This document shows positions 41,109 to 50,846 of a stretch of DNA of 64,000 nt, piece by piece. Below the pieces are notes generated by a model. The model was not told the origin of the DNA. It saw only the letters and a program-made list of their open reading frames with translations, and made no database searches. How positions within the stretch are numbered: the stretch's first letter is position 1; each line of letters begins with the position of its first letter. Made by a program: the position numbers and the translations under genes. The stretch is from an uncultured Sphingomonadaceae bacterium (lineage in GTDB: Bacteria; Pseudomonadota; Alphaproteobacteria; Sphingomonadales; Sphingomonadaceae), in contig CALLJS010000012.1 of NCBI GenBank assembly GCA_938050045.1, positions 1 to 64,000 of the forward strand. The letters are read 5' to 3'.

Positions 41109-41439
41109 TTAACGATGAAACCGCGCCGCAATGCTCTGCGGCTCACTAGGATTGGGAATGCCATTATATTCCTTTAAGTAGCGTTTGGCTTGGCTCCAAA
41201 AGTTTGTGGGTGCCGTTGATATGATTATGCTTGTCAGCAAATAGCTTTGAGTGATTAATCCGATAATGTTTGAAATCGGGACTATTGAGCCCATCATAAC
41301 TGCGATAGCTATTGGTATACATGATGCTATCAGGCTGGGCTTTACAGGCTATTATTGGGATCAACGGGTCAGACTTGGTATCATTCACGACCATCGTAGA
41401 GAAATATGGCTTAACTTTGAATGCTTTAACCGCATGCAA
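41109..41439 (-). pseudogene. C-terminal, frameshifted fragment of an IS1595-like transposase
   Basis: PDSIMYTNSYRSYDGLNSPDFKHYRINHSKLFADKHNHINGT and, in another frame, NFWSQAKRYLKEYNGIP. Confidence 0.85.
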
Positions 41440-41537
41440 TATAGCTCATGAGTTAAATCTCATAGGTCAGCCCCAAATATTATATCATCTATAAGCCTCA
41501 ATGCCCATTGCTAATCCGTCAAATCATCTGGCATGGT

Positions 41538-42515
41538 TTAGCTGTTCTGAAAACCGCTCAACCGCTCATTGATAATCGCATCGGCTTCGTTCATGATACG
41601 GTCGATTAATTGCTGACAGGTTGGAATATCATTAATCAAGCCCGCAACCATACCGCATGACCAAGCCCCCGCATCCATTGTGCCTTCTTTCATAATCTTA
41701 GGATAAACGCCCGCGACTTGTTCTATCACATCGGTGAATTGCAAATCATCGCCTTTTTCTTTTTCAATCTCGAGCAATTTCTCAACCGCTCTATTGTTCA
41801 TTACCCGCTCCGTATTGCGCAAAGGCCGCATTACAAGGCGCGTATCCAATTCGCTGGCCGTGACAATGGCATCCTTTACATTTTGATGCACGGGTGCTTC
41901 TTGGGTGGCAATGAAGCGCGTCCCCATATTCATACCATCGGCTCCCATGGCCAGCGAAGCCACTAGCGATCTACCATCGGCTTGACCGCCCGAGGATATG
42001 AAAGGAATATCCAATTCATCAGCCGCACGCGGCAGCAATATCATATTGGGAATATCATCTTCACCAGGGTGGCCGCCGCATTCAAATCCATCAACGCTCA
42101 CCGCATCACAACCAATGCTCTGCGCTTTTAGCGCGTGTCGCACCGATGTACATTTGTGGATGACCTTAATCCCCGCTTCGTGCAGCGCGGGTAATACTTG
42201 CACGGGGTTATTACCCGCCGTTTCCACGACCTTCACCCCGCCTTCGATAATGGCCTTTACCATGCCCGCATAATCAGGAGAATTAACGACGGGCAAAAAG
42301 GTTAGATTCACACCAAATGGTTTATCCGTCATTTCGCGACATCGTGCAATTTCATTGGCCAATGCTTCGGCAGAAGGTTGGGTGAGTGCTGTAATGATGC
42401 CAAGCCCGCCTGCATTGGAAACCGCTGCTGCCATTTCGGCAAAGCCAACATAATGCATGCCGCCTTGAATAATCGGGTGCTGAATATTGAATAATTCGGT
42501 GATTTTCGTTTTCAT
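41538..42515 (-). CDS. Nitronate monooxygenase / 2-nitropropane dioxygenase-like flavoprotein
   Basis: PIIQGGMHYVGFAEMAAAVSNAGGLGIITAL, VDGFECGGHPGEDD, GADGMNMGTRFIAT. Confidence 0.9.
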   Translation of the reverse strand: MKTKITELFNIQHPIIQGGMHYVGFAEMAAAVSNAGGLGIITALTQPSAEALANEIARCREMTDKPFGVNLTFLPVVNSPDYAGMVKAIIEGGVKVVETAGNNPVQVLPALHEAGIKVIHKCTSVRHALKAQSIGCDAVSVDGFECGGHPGEDDIPNMILLPRAADELDIPFISSGGQADGRSLVASLAMGADGMNMGTRFIATQEAPVHQNVKDAIVTASELDTRLVMRPLRNTERVMNNRAVEKLLEIEKEKGDDLQFTDVIEQVAGVYPKIMKEGTMDAGAWSCGMVAGLINDIPTCQQLIDRIMNEADAIINERLSGFQNS

Positions 42516-42534
42516 GGCCAAAGCCTCCTTTAAG

Positions 42535-43524
42535 TTACCAAACGCCAGTGGTGACACCGCGCCAGAGTTTATTGCTGTCTTTTTGCGCCAAATCATCGCC
42601 TAATTTCTGCGCCCAAATATGTTCATTGCCCAGAGCATCACGCCACGCCCATAGCCTGCGGCTATAGTGATGCAGGTCATATTCCATCGTATAACCAATG
42701 GCGCCATGCACTTGTTGAAAAGCCGAAGTTGCTCCTTCGATGCTCTCACCAATTTGTACTTTAGCTATCGCAGCTTCGTGCCATGCGCTCTTCATATCAT
42801 TACTTAGGGCCGCACAAGCTTGCGATGCTGCCATATTGGCGGCGGCGACTTGCGATGCGGCTACCGCTAATTGATGTTGGATAGCCTGAAATTTAGATAG
42901 CGGCCTGCCAAATTGTTCGCGCGCTGAGACATGATCGATCGATAGCGACAAAGCCCCATCCATTGCCGCCGCCATTTGTACGCTGCGCAATGTCAAAATA
43001 ATCGCCTCTACATTGGATAATGATATATTAGTGTGCGCGCATTTAATCGGATTAGCCTTTGAAAAATCAGCGGCCCCATCTGCATCGGGGGATAGGCTAT
43101 CGATGGCTCTACATTCTAAATCATGGCTTTTATAATGCGCAATATGACCATCACCGAACAGCACCACATCTTCGGCCGCATCCGCAAAGGGAATGATATG
43201 CACGCCATCCGCTGCACCTATGGCATAGCTTGCGCGCCCTTTGGCCAGTTCTAAACCGCCCAATTCTAGTAATTTATTAGCAATCAAAGTTTCCACAAAG
43301 GGCAAGGCCGCAGGCGTCATATTCCATATCGCACCCGCTACTTCGGACAGCGGCGCACCAAAACCGCCCGCATCCTCGCTCGCCCATGCCAGATGCAGTC
43401 CATTTTCGATAATCGCATCCCAATAGCTATCGGGCGCAACATCCCCATGCAGCACGGCACGGCCGCCATTACGTTCGTGAATTTTCGCCGCGCTTTGTGC
43501 GATTAAGCTCTGTGTGTCTATCAT
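42535..43524 (-). CDS. Acyl-CoA dehydrogenase family protein (short partner)
   Basis: SAREQFGRPLSKFQAIQH, HGAIGYTMEYDLHHYSRRLWAW. Confidence 0.88.
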   Translation of the reverse strand: MIDTQSLIAQSAAKIHERNGGRAVLHGDVAPDSYWDAIIENGLHLAWASEDAGGFGAPLSEVAGAIWNMTPAALPFVETLIANKLLELGGLELAKGRASYAIGAADGVHIIPFADAAEDVVLFGDGHIAHYKSHDLECRAIDSLSPDADGAADFSKANPIKCAHTNISLSNVEAIILTLRSVQMAAAMDGALSLSIDHVSAREQFGRPLSKFQAIQHQLAVAASQVAAANMAASQACAALSNDMKSAWHEAAIAKVQIGESIEGATSAFQQVHGAIGYTMEYDLHHYSRRLWAWRDALGNEHIWAQKLGDDLAQKDSNKLWRGVTTGVW

Positions 43525-43552
43525 AATCGAACGCCCTTTATCGCATATCTCT

Positions 43553-44707
43553 TCATCTAAGGCCCAATTGACGCGCAATGATACCGCGCATCACCTCGGT
43601 AGTGCCGCCGCGCAAACTATTGGGCGGGCTGCGCAACACGCCGATGTTGATAATCCGTTTCATCGTATCGCTTAGCTCATTAATCGGCAATTCACCAATC
43701 ATAGCACGGACATTTTGCGTTACTTTATTTTCCAAACTATTGCCCAAATCTTTGACTAAGGCTGCCTCCGTTTCGGGAGAAACACCTTGCTCTAACAGCT
43801 TCGCAATTCCAAAAGACATGCCGCGTAAGGTGCGCAAATTGGCATAGATTAAACCCAGCCGTGCTCTGGCACTGCTGCTCATTTTTCCTTGTAATTCTAT
43901 CACCGCTTGCTCCAAGGTGACATAGCTGCTCAAAAATCGCTCTGGGCCAGATCGCTCCATCGCAAGCTCGCTGGTCACTTGCTGCCAACCACCACCCTCT
44001 TCGCCCAATAGCGCATCGGCTGGCAAAATTACATCATCATAGGTCACTTCATTAAAATGGGCATCGCCTGCTAAATCTGAGATTGGTCTTACGCTCACCC
44101 CGTGCGCGCTCATATCTATCAAAACTTGCGATAGACCAACATGACGATTGCGGCCATCGGGCGGTGATGTGCGCACGAGCGAGACCATATAATGCGCATG
44201 TTGCGCTCCCGAAGACCAAATTTTCTGGCCGTTTAATTTCCAAGTCCCATCGGGTAATTTTTCGGCCTTAGTTTTCACCGCTGCCAGATCAGACCCCGCC
44301 CCAGGCTCGCTTAAACCGATAGCAAAATAACATTCACCCGCTGCTATGCGCGGCAAAATATCTGCTTTTTGCGCCTCTGTACCATGCTCGATTAACATCG
44401 GTGCATGTTGTCGATCTGCTATCCAATGCGCCCCAACGGGTGCACCAAAGCGCAAGGTTTCCTCTGTGACAATATAGCGTTCTAACGCGCTGCGATTATG
44501 CCCGCCATAGCCTTTCCAATTCATCCCAATCCATCCGCGTGCCCCCATTTTGCGCGAAAATTCAGGATCAGAGGAAGACATCCAACATTCAGGCTCGCTA
44601 TGAAAATACCCCGCTTCTTTTTCAGCTAACAAAAATGCCTGCACCTCGCTGCGCAATTCTTCGAGCGCAGGATTAGGCTTTATGGCGGGGAAATTAAAAC
44701 GGTTCAT
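43553..44707 (-). CDS. Acyl-CoA dehydrogenase
   Basis: CYFAIGLSEPGAGSDLAAVKTKAEK, GTTEVMRGIIARQLGL. Confidence 0.93.
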   Translation of the reverse strand: MNRFNFPAIKPNPALEELRSEVQAFLLAEKEAGYFHSEPECWMSSSDPEFSRKMGARGWIGMNWKGYGGHNRSALERYIVTEETLRFGAPVGAHWIADRQHAPMLIEHGTEAQKADILPRIAAGECYFAIGLSEPGAGSDLAAVKTKAEKLPDGTWKLNGQKIWSSGAQHAHYMVSLVRTSPPDGRNRHVGLSQVLIDMSAHGVSVRPISDLAGDAHFNEVTYDDVILPADALLGEEGGGWQQVTSELAMERSGPERFLSSYVTLEQAVIELQGKMSSSARARLGLIYANLRTLRGMSFGIAKLLEQGVSPETEAALVKDLGNSLENKVTQNVRAMIGELPINELSDTMKRIINIGVLRSPPNSLRGGTTEVMRGIIARQLGLR

Positions 44708-44746
44708 GTCACGCTTTCTTATCTGGCTAATCAGCTCATGCTTATA

Positions 44747-46732
44747 TTAAGGGGTGACAATATCAAATTGCGGATCCACCGGATCAAGCGCACCAAACAA
44801 AGCCGTTAAGAGCGCAGTATCGCCCGATATTTGCATATCACCCGATTGAATGAGGCTCAGCGGATTGGCTTTACGCAGCAATATTTTGGTAAAATTTTCA
44901 CGGCTGATGCGCACGCCCGCATCAAATTTAACATCATCAGATATAAGATTGTCTGTTGCCCCGCCAATAGCGCGCGGGAATAAAACGCTTTTCCCAAGAT
45001 CGACTTGGATGACATTGTTTGGAAAATTAAATTGGATGATACCGCCATCGCCCTGCATTTTGGAGGGGTTAAAGCGTGTTGCAATCGAATCAAATAAATC
45101 AAGCGCTGGGATATTATTAAGCACTCTCTCATTGGCTGTAGAAACGATCGCATTGCCAACATTGCCCTCGCGCAATTCCTTTGCACCGCTCAGAAATATG
45201 TTGCGCCATGCGCCAGATTCGCTCTGAAAACCGAGTTGCTCATAAGAAGATGCGAGCCATTTTTTCGCATCCTCATGGCGCGGATTGGCAAAGACGATAT
45301 GGTTGAATATCGTCGCTGCCCAGCGATAATCACCCTCATCAAAAGCTTTCTGAGCAACGGCCAATGCTTTGTCTATTCCGCCAAAAGCCGCAACATATTT
45401 AACCGCCGCTTGCACGGGTGGGTGCTGGTAATAATTAGCTGGCACACCATCCCACCATCCGAAATAACGCTGATAAACGGCCTTACTATTATGATTGAGC
45501 GTACCATAATAATCGCGCACGCCAAAATCTGTGGCCGCAAAATCAGGCTCGCCAATATTTTCGGCAATCTCATGTAACGTGGCCCCTTGATTGGCTTGCC
45601 GCATCGTTTGATCGTGAACATAGCGATACAGGCCGCGCTGGTTTTTCAGGGCTAATTGCACATTATCATTGCCCCATGTTGGCCAATGATGCGATGCCAA
45701 TAATATATCCGATTTCACCCCATAGCGCGTGAGCATAGCATCAATCACCTTGCTCCATTTCAGCGTATCGCGCACCAATGCACCGCGCGGTGTGAGCACA
45801 TTATGAAAATTACGTGTCACCACCTCTGCGCTATGTAATGCTTTATATTGCGGTAAGTAAAAAACCAATTCTGCGGGTGCTTCGGTTTCCCCCGCGTCCA
45901 TAAAATCAAATGTGATACCATCTATTTCCATGCGCCCGCCCTCAGCACCCACTGTTTTAGTGGGCGGGATAAGCGCGACATCGCCGCGCGATAATGCTTG
46001 GCCTAAACCTACGCCGACATGGCCATCTTTGCCCGCTGGCAAACCCGTGCCAAATTGAAATTGGACGCGGCGGTTCATCGCTGTTCCAGCGATAACGCTC
46101 TCACCAATAGATTCGCGCAAGAACCCATTGGGGCCTATGACGTCAACCTGTCCAGACGCATAATCGGCTTGCGACATCACGCCCCAAACTCCGCCGAAAT
46201 GATCGCCATGGCTGTGCGTATATATCACAGCGCGGACGGGCCGTTCGCCCAATATTTGATTGGCCAGTTCTAGCCCCGCTTTCGCAGGCGCAGGGGTCGT
46301 TAAAGGATCGATAATTATCCAGCCGCTCTTGCCTTCAATCAGCGTCATTTGCGCCAAATCATAGCCGCGTATTTGGTATAGGCCCTTGGTTACTTCAAAC
46401 AGCCCATGGATATTATTGAGCTGTCCTTGACGCCATAAGGACGGATTAACCGTATCGGGTGCATCGCCTTTGATAAAATCAAATTGATTCACATCCCACG
46501 CGACGCTGCCATCGGCATTCAATATCGGTTTTTCAATCTTACCCAAAAAACCACGCTGTGCGTTTTCAAAATCTTTTTGGTCAGCAAGAGACAATTTAGC
46601 GGCAAAGGCGTCATTGGCGGCTTTGGTCGCCGCAGTGGCTTGACCCTGTGGGGCTTCGCTTTGCGCTGCAAGATTTTGGCATGGCAATGCCGATAACAAT
46701 AATCCGCTAATCATTATCCATTTCATACACAC
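44747..46732 (-). CDS. Alkyl/aryl-sulfatase of the metallo-beta-lactamase fold (BDS1/SdsA-like)
   Basis: YTHSHGDHFGGVWGV, signal peptide, C-terminal alkylsulfatase-like dimerisation/SCP2-like domains. Confidence 0.9.
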   Translation of the reverse strand: MCMKWIMISGLLLSALPCQNLAAQSEAPQGQATAATKAANDAFAAKLSLADQKDFENAQRGFLGKIEKPILNADGSVAWDVNQFDFIKGDAPDTVNPSLWRQGQLNNIHGLFEVTKGLYQIRGYDLAQMTLIEGKSGWIIIDPLTTPAPAKAGLELANQILGERPVRAVIYTHSHGDHFGGVWGVMSQADYASGQVDVIGPNGFLRESIGESVIAGTAMNRRVQFQFGTGLPAGKDGHVGVGLGQALSRGDVALIPPTKTVGAEGGRMEIDGITFDFMDAGETEAPAELVFYLPQYKALHSAEVVTRNFHNVLTPRGALVRDTLKWSKVIDAMLTRYGVKSDILLASHHWPTWGNDNVQLALKNQRGLYRYVHDQTMRQANQGATLHEIAENIGEPDFAATDFGVRDYYGTLNHNSKAVYQRYFGWWDGVPANYYQHPPVQAAVKYVAAFGGIDKALAVAQKAFDEGDYRWAATIFNHIVFANPRHEDAKKWLASSYEQLGFQSESGAWRNIFLSGAKELREGNVGNAIVSTANERVLNNIPALDLFDSIATRFNPSKMQGDGGIIQFNFPNNVIQVDLGKSVLFPRAIGGATDNLISDDVKFDAGVRISRENFTKILLRKANPLSLIQSGDMQISGDTALLTALFGALDPVDPQFDIVTP

Positions 46733-46806
46733 TCTCCTATTTTTCCCTCTTATATAGTCTCTATTTTAGCCATTTTTGTTGCTGGCTTTATTAATGCCCC
46801 TTAAAA

Positions 46807-47604
46807 TTAATGCCCCTTAAATTGAGGCTCTCGCTTTTCAAGGATTGCATCAATAGCTTCACGATGATCATCCATTTGTTGCAACACGCCTTGATAAATT
46901 GCCGCTGTATCGAGATTTTCTTTGAGCGTTGCCGATGCTGCACTGCGCATCAATTCCTTAGTTTTGCGAATAGCCATCGGCGGAAAAGAGGCCACTTGCT
47001 GCGCCAATTCCATTGCGCGTTCAAGCAGCGTGTCGCCCGATACAACCTCGGAGATTAGACCATAATCATAGGCTTTTTGCGCATCGATAAATTCGCCCGT
47101 AAAGAGCATATGGTTGGCCCGCGCGGTGCCAATGATACGCGGTAACAACCAAGCACCGCCGTCGCCTGGAATAATACCAACGCGCAAAAAACTCTCTGCA
47201 AATATAGCATCGTCCGATGCAATGCGAATATCGCACATAGTCGCCAAATCATTACCCGCACCAATAGCATGCCCCTGAATCGCGGCAATCACAGGCACCG
47301 ATATTTCCGCCATCGTCAACGGAATGCGCTGAATACCCGCTTTATACCATTGCTCTATTTCCAAGGGCGTCATTTTTTGATCCGCCGTCATGCTGCGGAT
47401 TTCTTTGATATTGCCGCCCGCACAAAAGCTCTTACCCGCCGCCGCCAATATGATACAGCTTATCGTTGAATCGCTATTCGCTGATTTTAATGCATCGACC
47501 AAAGCGGCGCACATATCGCTGGCCAGTGCATTGCGCGTTTCAGGGCTGTTAAGCGTAATAGTCGCAATATTGTTGGTTTTCTCTAGGGTGATAATATCGG
47601 CCAT
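46807..47604 (-). CDS. Enoyl-CoA hydratase/isomerase family protein
   Basis: LAAAGKSFCAGGNIKE, AAIQGHAIGAGNDLATMCDIRIAS. Confidence 0.93.
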   Translation of the reverse strand: MADIITLEKTNNIATITLNSPETRNALASDMCAALVDALKSANSDSTISCIILAAAGKSFCAGGNIKEIRSMTADQKMTPLEIEQWYKAGIQRIPLTMAEISVPVIAAIQGHAIGAGNDLATMCDIRIASDDAIFAESFLRVGIIPGDGGAWLLPRIIGTARANHMLFTGEFIDAQKAYDYGLISEVVSGDTLLERAMELAQQVASFPPMAIRKTKELMRSAASATLKENLDTAAIYQGVLQQMDDHREAIDAILEKREPQFKGH

Positions 47605-47674
47605 GAGTCTCTTTCTATTATTAACATTGCGGCATGCATCCTATAATTGGAGACATTTGTCACCCATTTTTGAA

Positions 47675-47692
47675 TTTAATCGCACAATTAAA
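47675..47692. promoter_or_regulatory. Putative operator, 7-4-7 palindrome TTTAATC GCAC AATTAAA
   Basis: In the divergent intergenic region between the ECH and CoA ligase genes. Confidence 0.6.
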
Positions 47693-47768
47693 TAACACTA
47701 GCAATAGCCAAGATTTTGTGAAAATATGCTAAAAGACAAATTGAGAGTCGATATATGGAGAGACAATA

Positions 47769-49292
47769 ATGCATCCTAGCGTCCACGCTATGCAAAACCC
47801 AGACAAAGCCGCCGTCATCATGGCGGATAGCGGTCATACTATCAGCTACAAAGAGTTGGACAAAGCCTCGAATCGCCTAGCGCATTTTTTTCGAAAGCAG
47901 AATATTCAAATCGGCGATACCATTGCCATATTGATGGAAAACCACCCCCATTATTTTGATGTCACATGGGCCGCCCAGCGCGCAGGATTATTTTTTGTTT
48001 GTATTTCCAATCGCCTCACCCCCGACGAAGCCAGCTATATTATCAAAGATAGCGGCAGCAAAATGCTCATATCTTCTGCTAAAATGCGCGCGTGCACTCA
48101 TGCACTATTAGAGCTAAATCCTGATGTTTCGCAATTTCTCTATGATGATGGCGAACGCGCTATTGAAAAATATTTAACCGACATGCCCGATACGCCCATC
48201 GCCGATGAACGCTGCGGAACGGATATGCTCTATTCATCTGGCACAACGGGGCGACCAAAGGGTGTCCGCATCCCTATGCCCGAAGATGAAAATATTGCAG
48301 GCTCTAATATATTGGTTGCTCTGGCCATGCAGATATTTGGTATAAGCCCAGATAGCATCTATCTCTCTCCAGCACCGCTATATCATGCCGCGCCATTGCG
48401 GTGGTGTATGAGCGTGCATCGCATAGGTGGTAGCGTCGTTGTGATGGAGAAATTTGATCCCGAAAAGGCTCTCTGCGCTATTGAGAAATATGGCGTGACT
48501 GACAGCCAATGGGTGCCAACCCATTTTGTCCGTATGCTGAAATTGCCCGAGGAAACGCGCCAGAGATATGATGTCGCTTCGCTTAAATGCGCCATCCATG
48601 CTGCTGCACCTTGTCCAATACCCGTGAAACAAGCGATGATTGATTGGTGGGGGCCTGTATTGCACGAATATTATGCAGGCTCAGAGGGCAATGGTATGAC
48701 CTATATTAACAGCCAGGACTGGCTAACGCATCAGGGCTCTGTTGGTAAACCGATTTTGGGCATACCGCATATTTGTGACGAAGATGGCGAAGACGTTGCA
48801 ATTGGTTCAGAAGGGCAAATATATTTTGAGGGGGGCAATCCTTTTTCCTATCATAATGACCCCAAGAAAACCGCAGAAGCAGCCAATGCCAAAGGCTGGA
48901 CATCGCTCGGTGATATTGGCAAGCTCGACGAAGATGGCTTCTTATATCTTACCGATCGTAAGAGCTTTATGATTATTTCGGGCGGGGTGAATATCTATCC
49001 GCAAGAGATTGAAAATCATCTGATTACCCACCCCAAAATCCAAGACGTAGCCGTGATTGGCGGGCCGCATGATGATATGGGCGAAGAGGTAATAGCCGTC
49101 GTACAGCCGATCACTATGAATGAGGCCAATGATGCCTTGCGCCAAGACTTGGATGCCTATGCCCGCACAAAATTATCGGGCATAAAAATCCCGCGCCATA
49201 TTGATTTTATGGCGGAACTGCCGCGCCATGATACGGGTAAATTATATAAGCGTTTATTGCGCGATCAATATTGGGCCAATAGGAACAATTAA
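47769..49292 (+). CDS. AMP-dependent acyl-CoA synthetase/ligase
   Basis: YSSGTTGRPKGVRIP, GWTSLGDIGKLDEDGFLYLTDRKSFMIISGGVNIYPQEIE. Confidence 0.95.
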   Translation: MHPSVHAMQNPDKAAVIMADSGHTISYKELDKASNRLAHFFRKQNIQIGDTIAILMENHPHYFDVTWAAQRAGLFFVCISNRLTPDEASYIIKDSGSKMLISSAKMRACTHALLELNPDVSQFLYDDGERAIEKYLTDMPDTPIADERCGTDMLYSSGTTGRPKGVRIPMPEDENIAGSNILVALAMQIFGISPDSIYLSPAPLYHAAPLRWCMSVHRIGGSVVVMEKFDPEKALCAIEKYGVTDSQWVPTHFVRMLKLPEETRQRYDVASLKCAIHAAAPCPIPVKQAMIDWWGPVLHEYYAGSEGNGMTYINSQDWLTHQGSVGKPILGIPHICDEDGEDVAIGSEGQIYFEGGNPFSYHNDPKKTAEAANAKGWTSLGDIGKLDEDGFLYLTDRKSFMIISGGVNIYPQEIENHLITHPKIQDVAVIGGPHDDMGEEVIAVVQPITMNEANDALRQDLDAYARTKLSGIKIPRHIDFMAELPRHDTGKLYKRLLRDQYWANRNN

Positions 49293-49457
49293 ATGCCAAT
49301 AAAAACCAGCATAAAGCCCAATGTAAGGCCAAAGCAACCAAGCGATTATACGGCGATATATGATATGACCAAACGCGCCTTTGCCCCAATGCTATTGGCA
49401 TTAAAAAACATCGATCCTATCGTTGGATTTCATCCTCTTTTTCACTGTTCGGAATGA
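49293..49457 (+). pseudogene. Truncated GNAT acetyltransferase-like ORF
   Basis: MPIKTSIKPNVRPKQPSDYTAIYDMTKRAFAPMLLALKNIDPIVGFHPLFHCSE*; GNAT-like N-terminus only. Confidence 0.45.
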
Positions 49458-50764
49458 CCATGGAAAATATATTATCTGAGAATATAAATTATACCGTAAT
49501 CGACCCAAAAGCCTATGGGCAGTGGGATGCGCTGCTGGATTTGTTTGAGCGCATACGCAACGACAATCCCGTCATGAAGGTTGAAAATGATGATTTGCAC
49601 GACCCCTTCTGGCTCGTCACGCGCTATGAAGATGTGATGCGCATCAGCAAGGATAATCAAAATTTCCTCAACAGCCCGCGCGGTATCGTCTTTGGCTTAA
49701 AAGCGGGCGATAGGATGATAAAATCTATCACAGGTGGCAGCCCCCATTTGGTCAATTCGCTAGTGGCATTGGACGCCCCCATCCATCCGCAATATCGCCG
49801 CCTCACCCAAGAATGGTTCATGCCCAAAAGCCTTGGTAAATTGGAAAATGAGCTCAAAGCCCTAGCCAAAACAACAGTCGATAGATTGATGGATAATGGC
49901 CCAGAGGCGGATTTTATTCCATTAGTAGCAGCCCCCTATCCGCTGCACGTTATCATGCAAATATTGGGCGTCCCCGAACAAGATGAGCAACGCATGCTAT
50001 TTCTGACCCAGCAAATGTTCGGCGGCCAAGACGAAGATCTTAACAAAAGCAATATGGCCGATATGACGCCCGAGCAAATCACCCAATTGGTTATTGGTGC
50101 TGTCGCCGATTTTGAACAATATTTTGCCAAGCTCGCCAATGAAAAACGCGAACATCCAAACGATGATGTTGCGAGCATTATCGCCAATGCCAAAATTCCC
50201 GATGCAAATGGGGATATGCATTATTTAAGCGATCGTGACATGGCGGGCTATTATATCATCATTGCGAGCGCGGGCCATGATACCACATCGGCATCGGTTG
50301 CAGGGGCGATGATGGCGCTGGCCAAAGACCCAGAGCAATTTGCCCGCCTAAAAGCGGATCGCAGCTTGCTAGCTGGCATTGTTGAAGAAGCCATTCGCTA
50401 CACATCGCCTGTGCAACATTTTATGCGCACCGCAGCAACCGACATAGAGGTTAGAGGCAGACAAATATCCAAAGGGGATTGGATTATGATAAATTATGTA
50501 TCGGCCAATCATGATGAGCGTGTTTTTGACAATCCACGCCAATTTGACGCCAGCCGCTCACCCAATCGCCATTTATCCTTTGGCGCAGGAGCGCATCAAT
50601 GTTTAGGGCTGCACATGGCCCGCATGGAGATGAAAATATTATTCAATGAATTGCTCGATAGAATAGAGACTTTAGAATTGGCGGGCGACCCCAAACGCTC
50701 CAATTCCACCTTTGTCGGCGGATTAAAAACCTTGCCGTTAAAATTCACCGCATCCAAAACATGA
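49454..50764 (+). CDS. Cytochrome P450 (CYP108/terpene-hydroxylase-like pattern)
   Basis: SAGHDTTSASVAG, LSFGAGAHQCLGLHMARMEMKILF. Confidence 0.95.
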   Translation: MTMENILSENINYTVIDPKAYGQWDALLDLFERIRNDNPVMKVENDDLHDPFWLVTRYEDVMRISKDNQNFLNSPRGIVFGLKAGDRMIKSITGGSPHLVNSLVALDAPIHPQYRRLTQEWFMPKSLGKLENELKALAKTTVDRLMDNGPEADFIPLVAAPYPLHVIMQILGVPEQDEQRMLFLTQQMFGGQDEDLNKSNMADMTPEQITQLVIGAVADFEQYFAKLANEKREHPNDDVASIIANAKIPDANGDMHYLSDRDMAGYYIIIASAGHDTTSASVAGAMMALAKDPEQFARLKADRSLLAGIVEEAIRYTSPVQHFMRTAATDIEVRGRQISKGDWIMINYVSANHDERVFDNPRQFDASRSPNRHLSFGAGAHQCLGLHMARMEMKILFNELLDRIETLELAGDPKRSNSTFVGGLKTLPLKFTASKT

Positions 50765-50846
50765 AATAAGATAAATTACACCGATAAAGTTGCTAATTTC
50801 CAGCGCATAGCCCACATGAGATATAAGATATTAAGGAGATGAGAAT

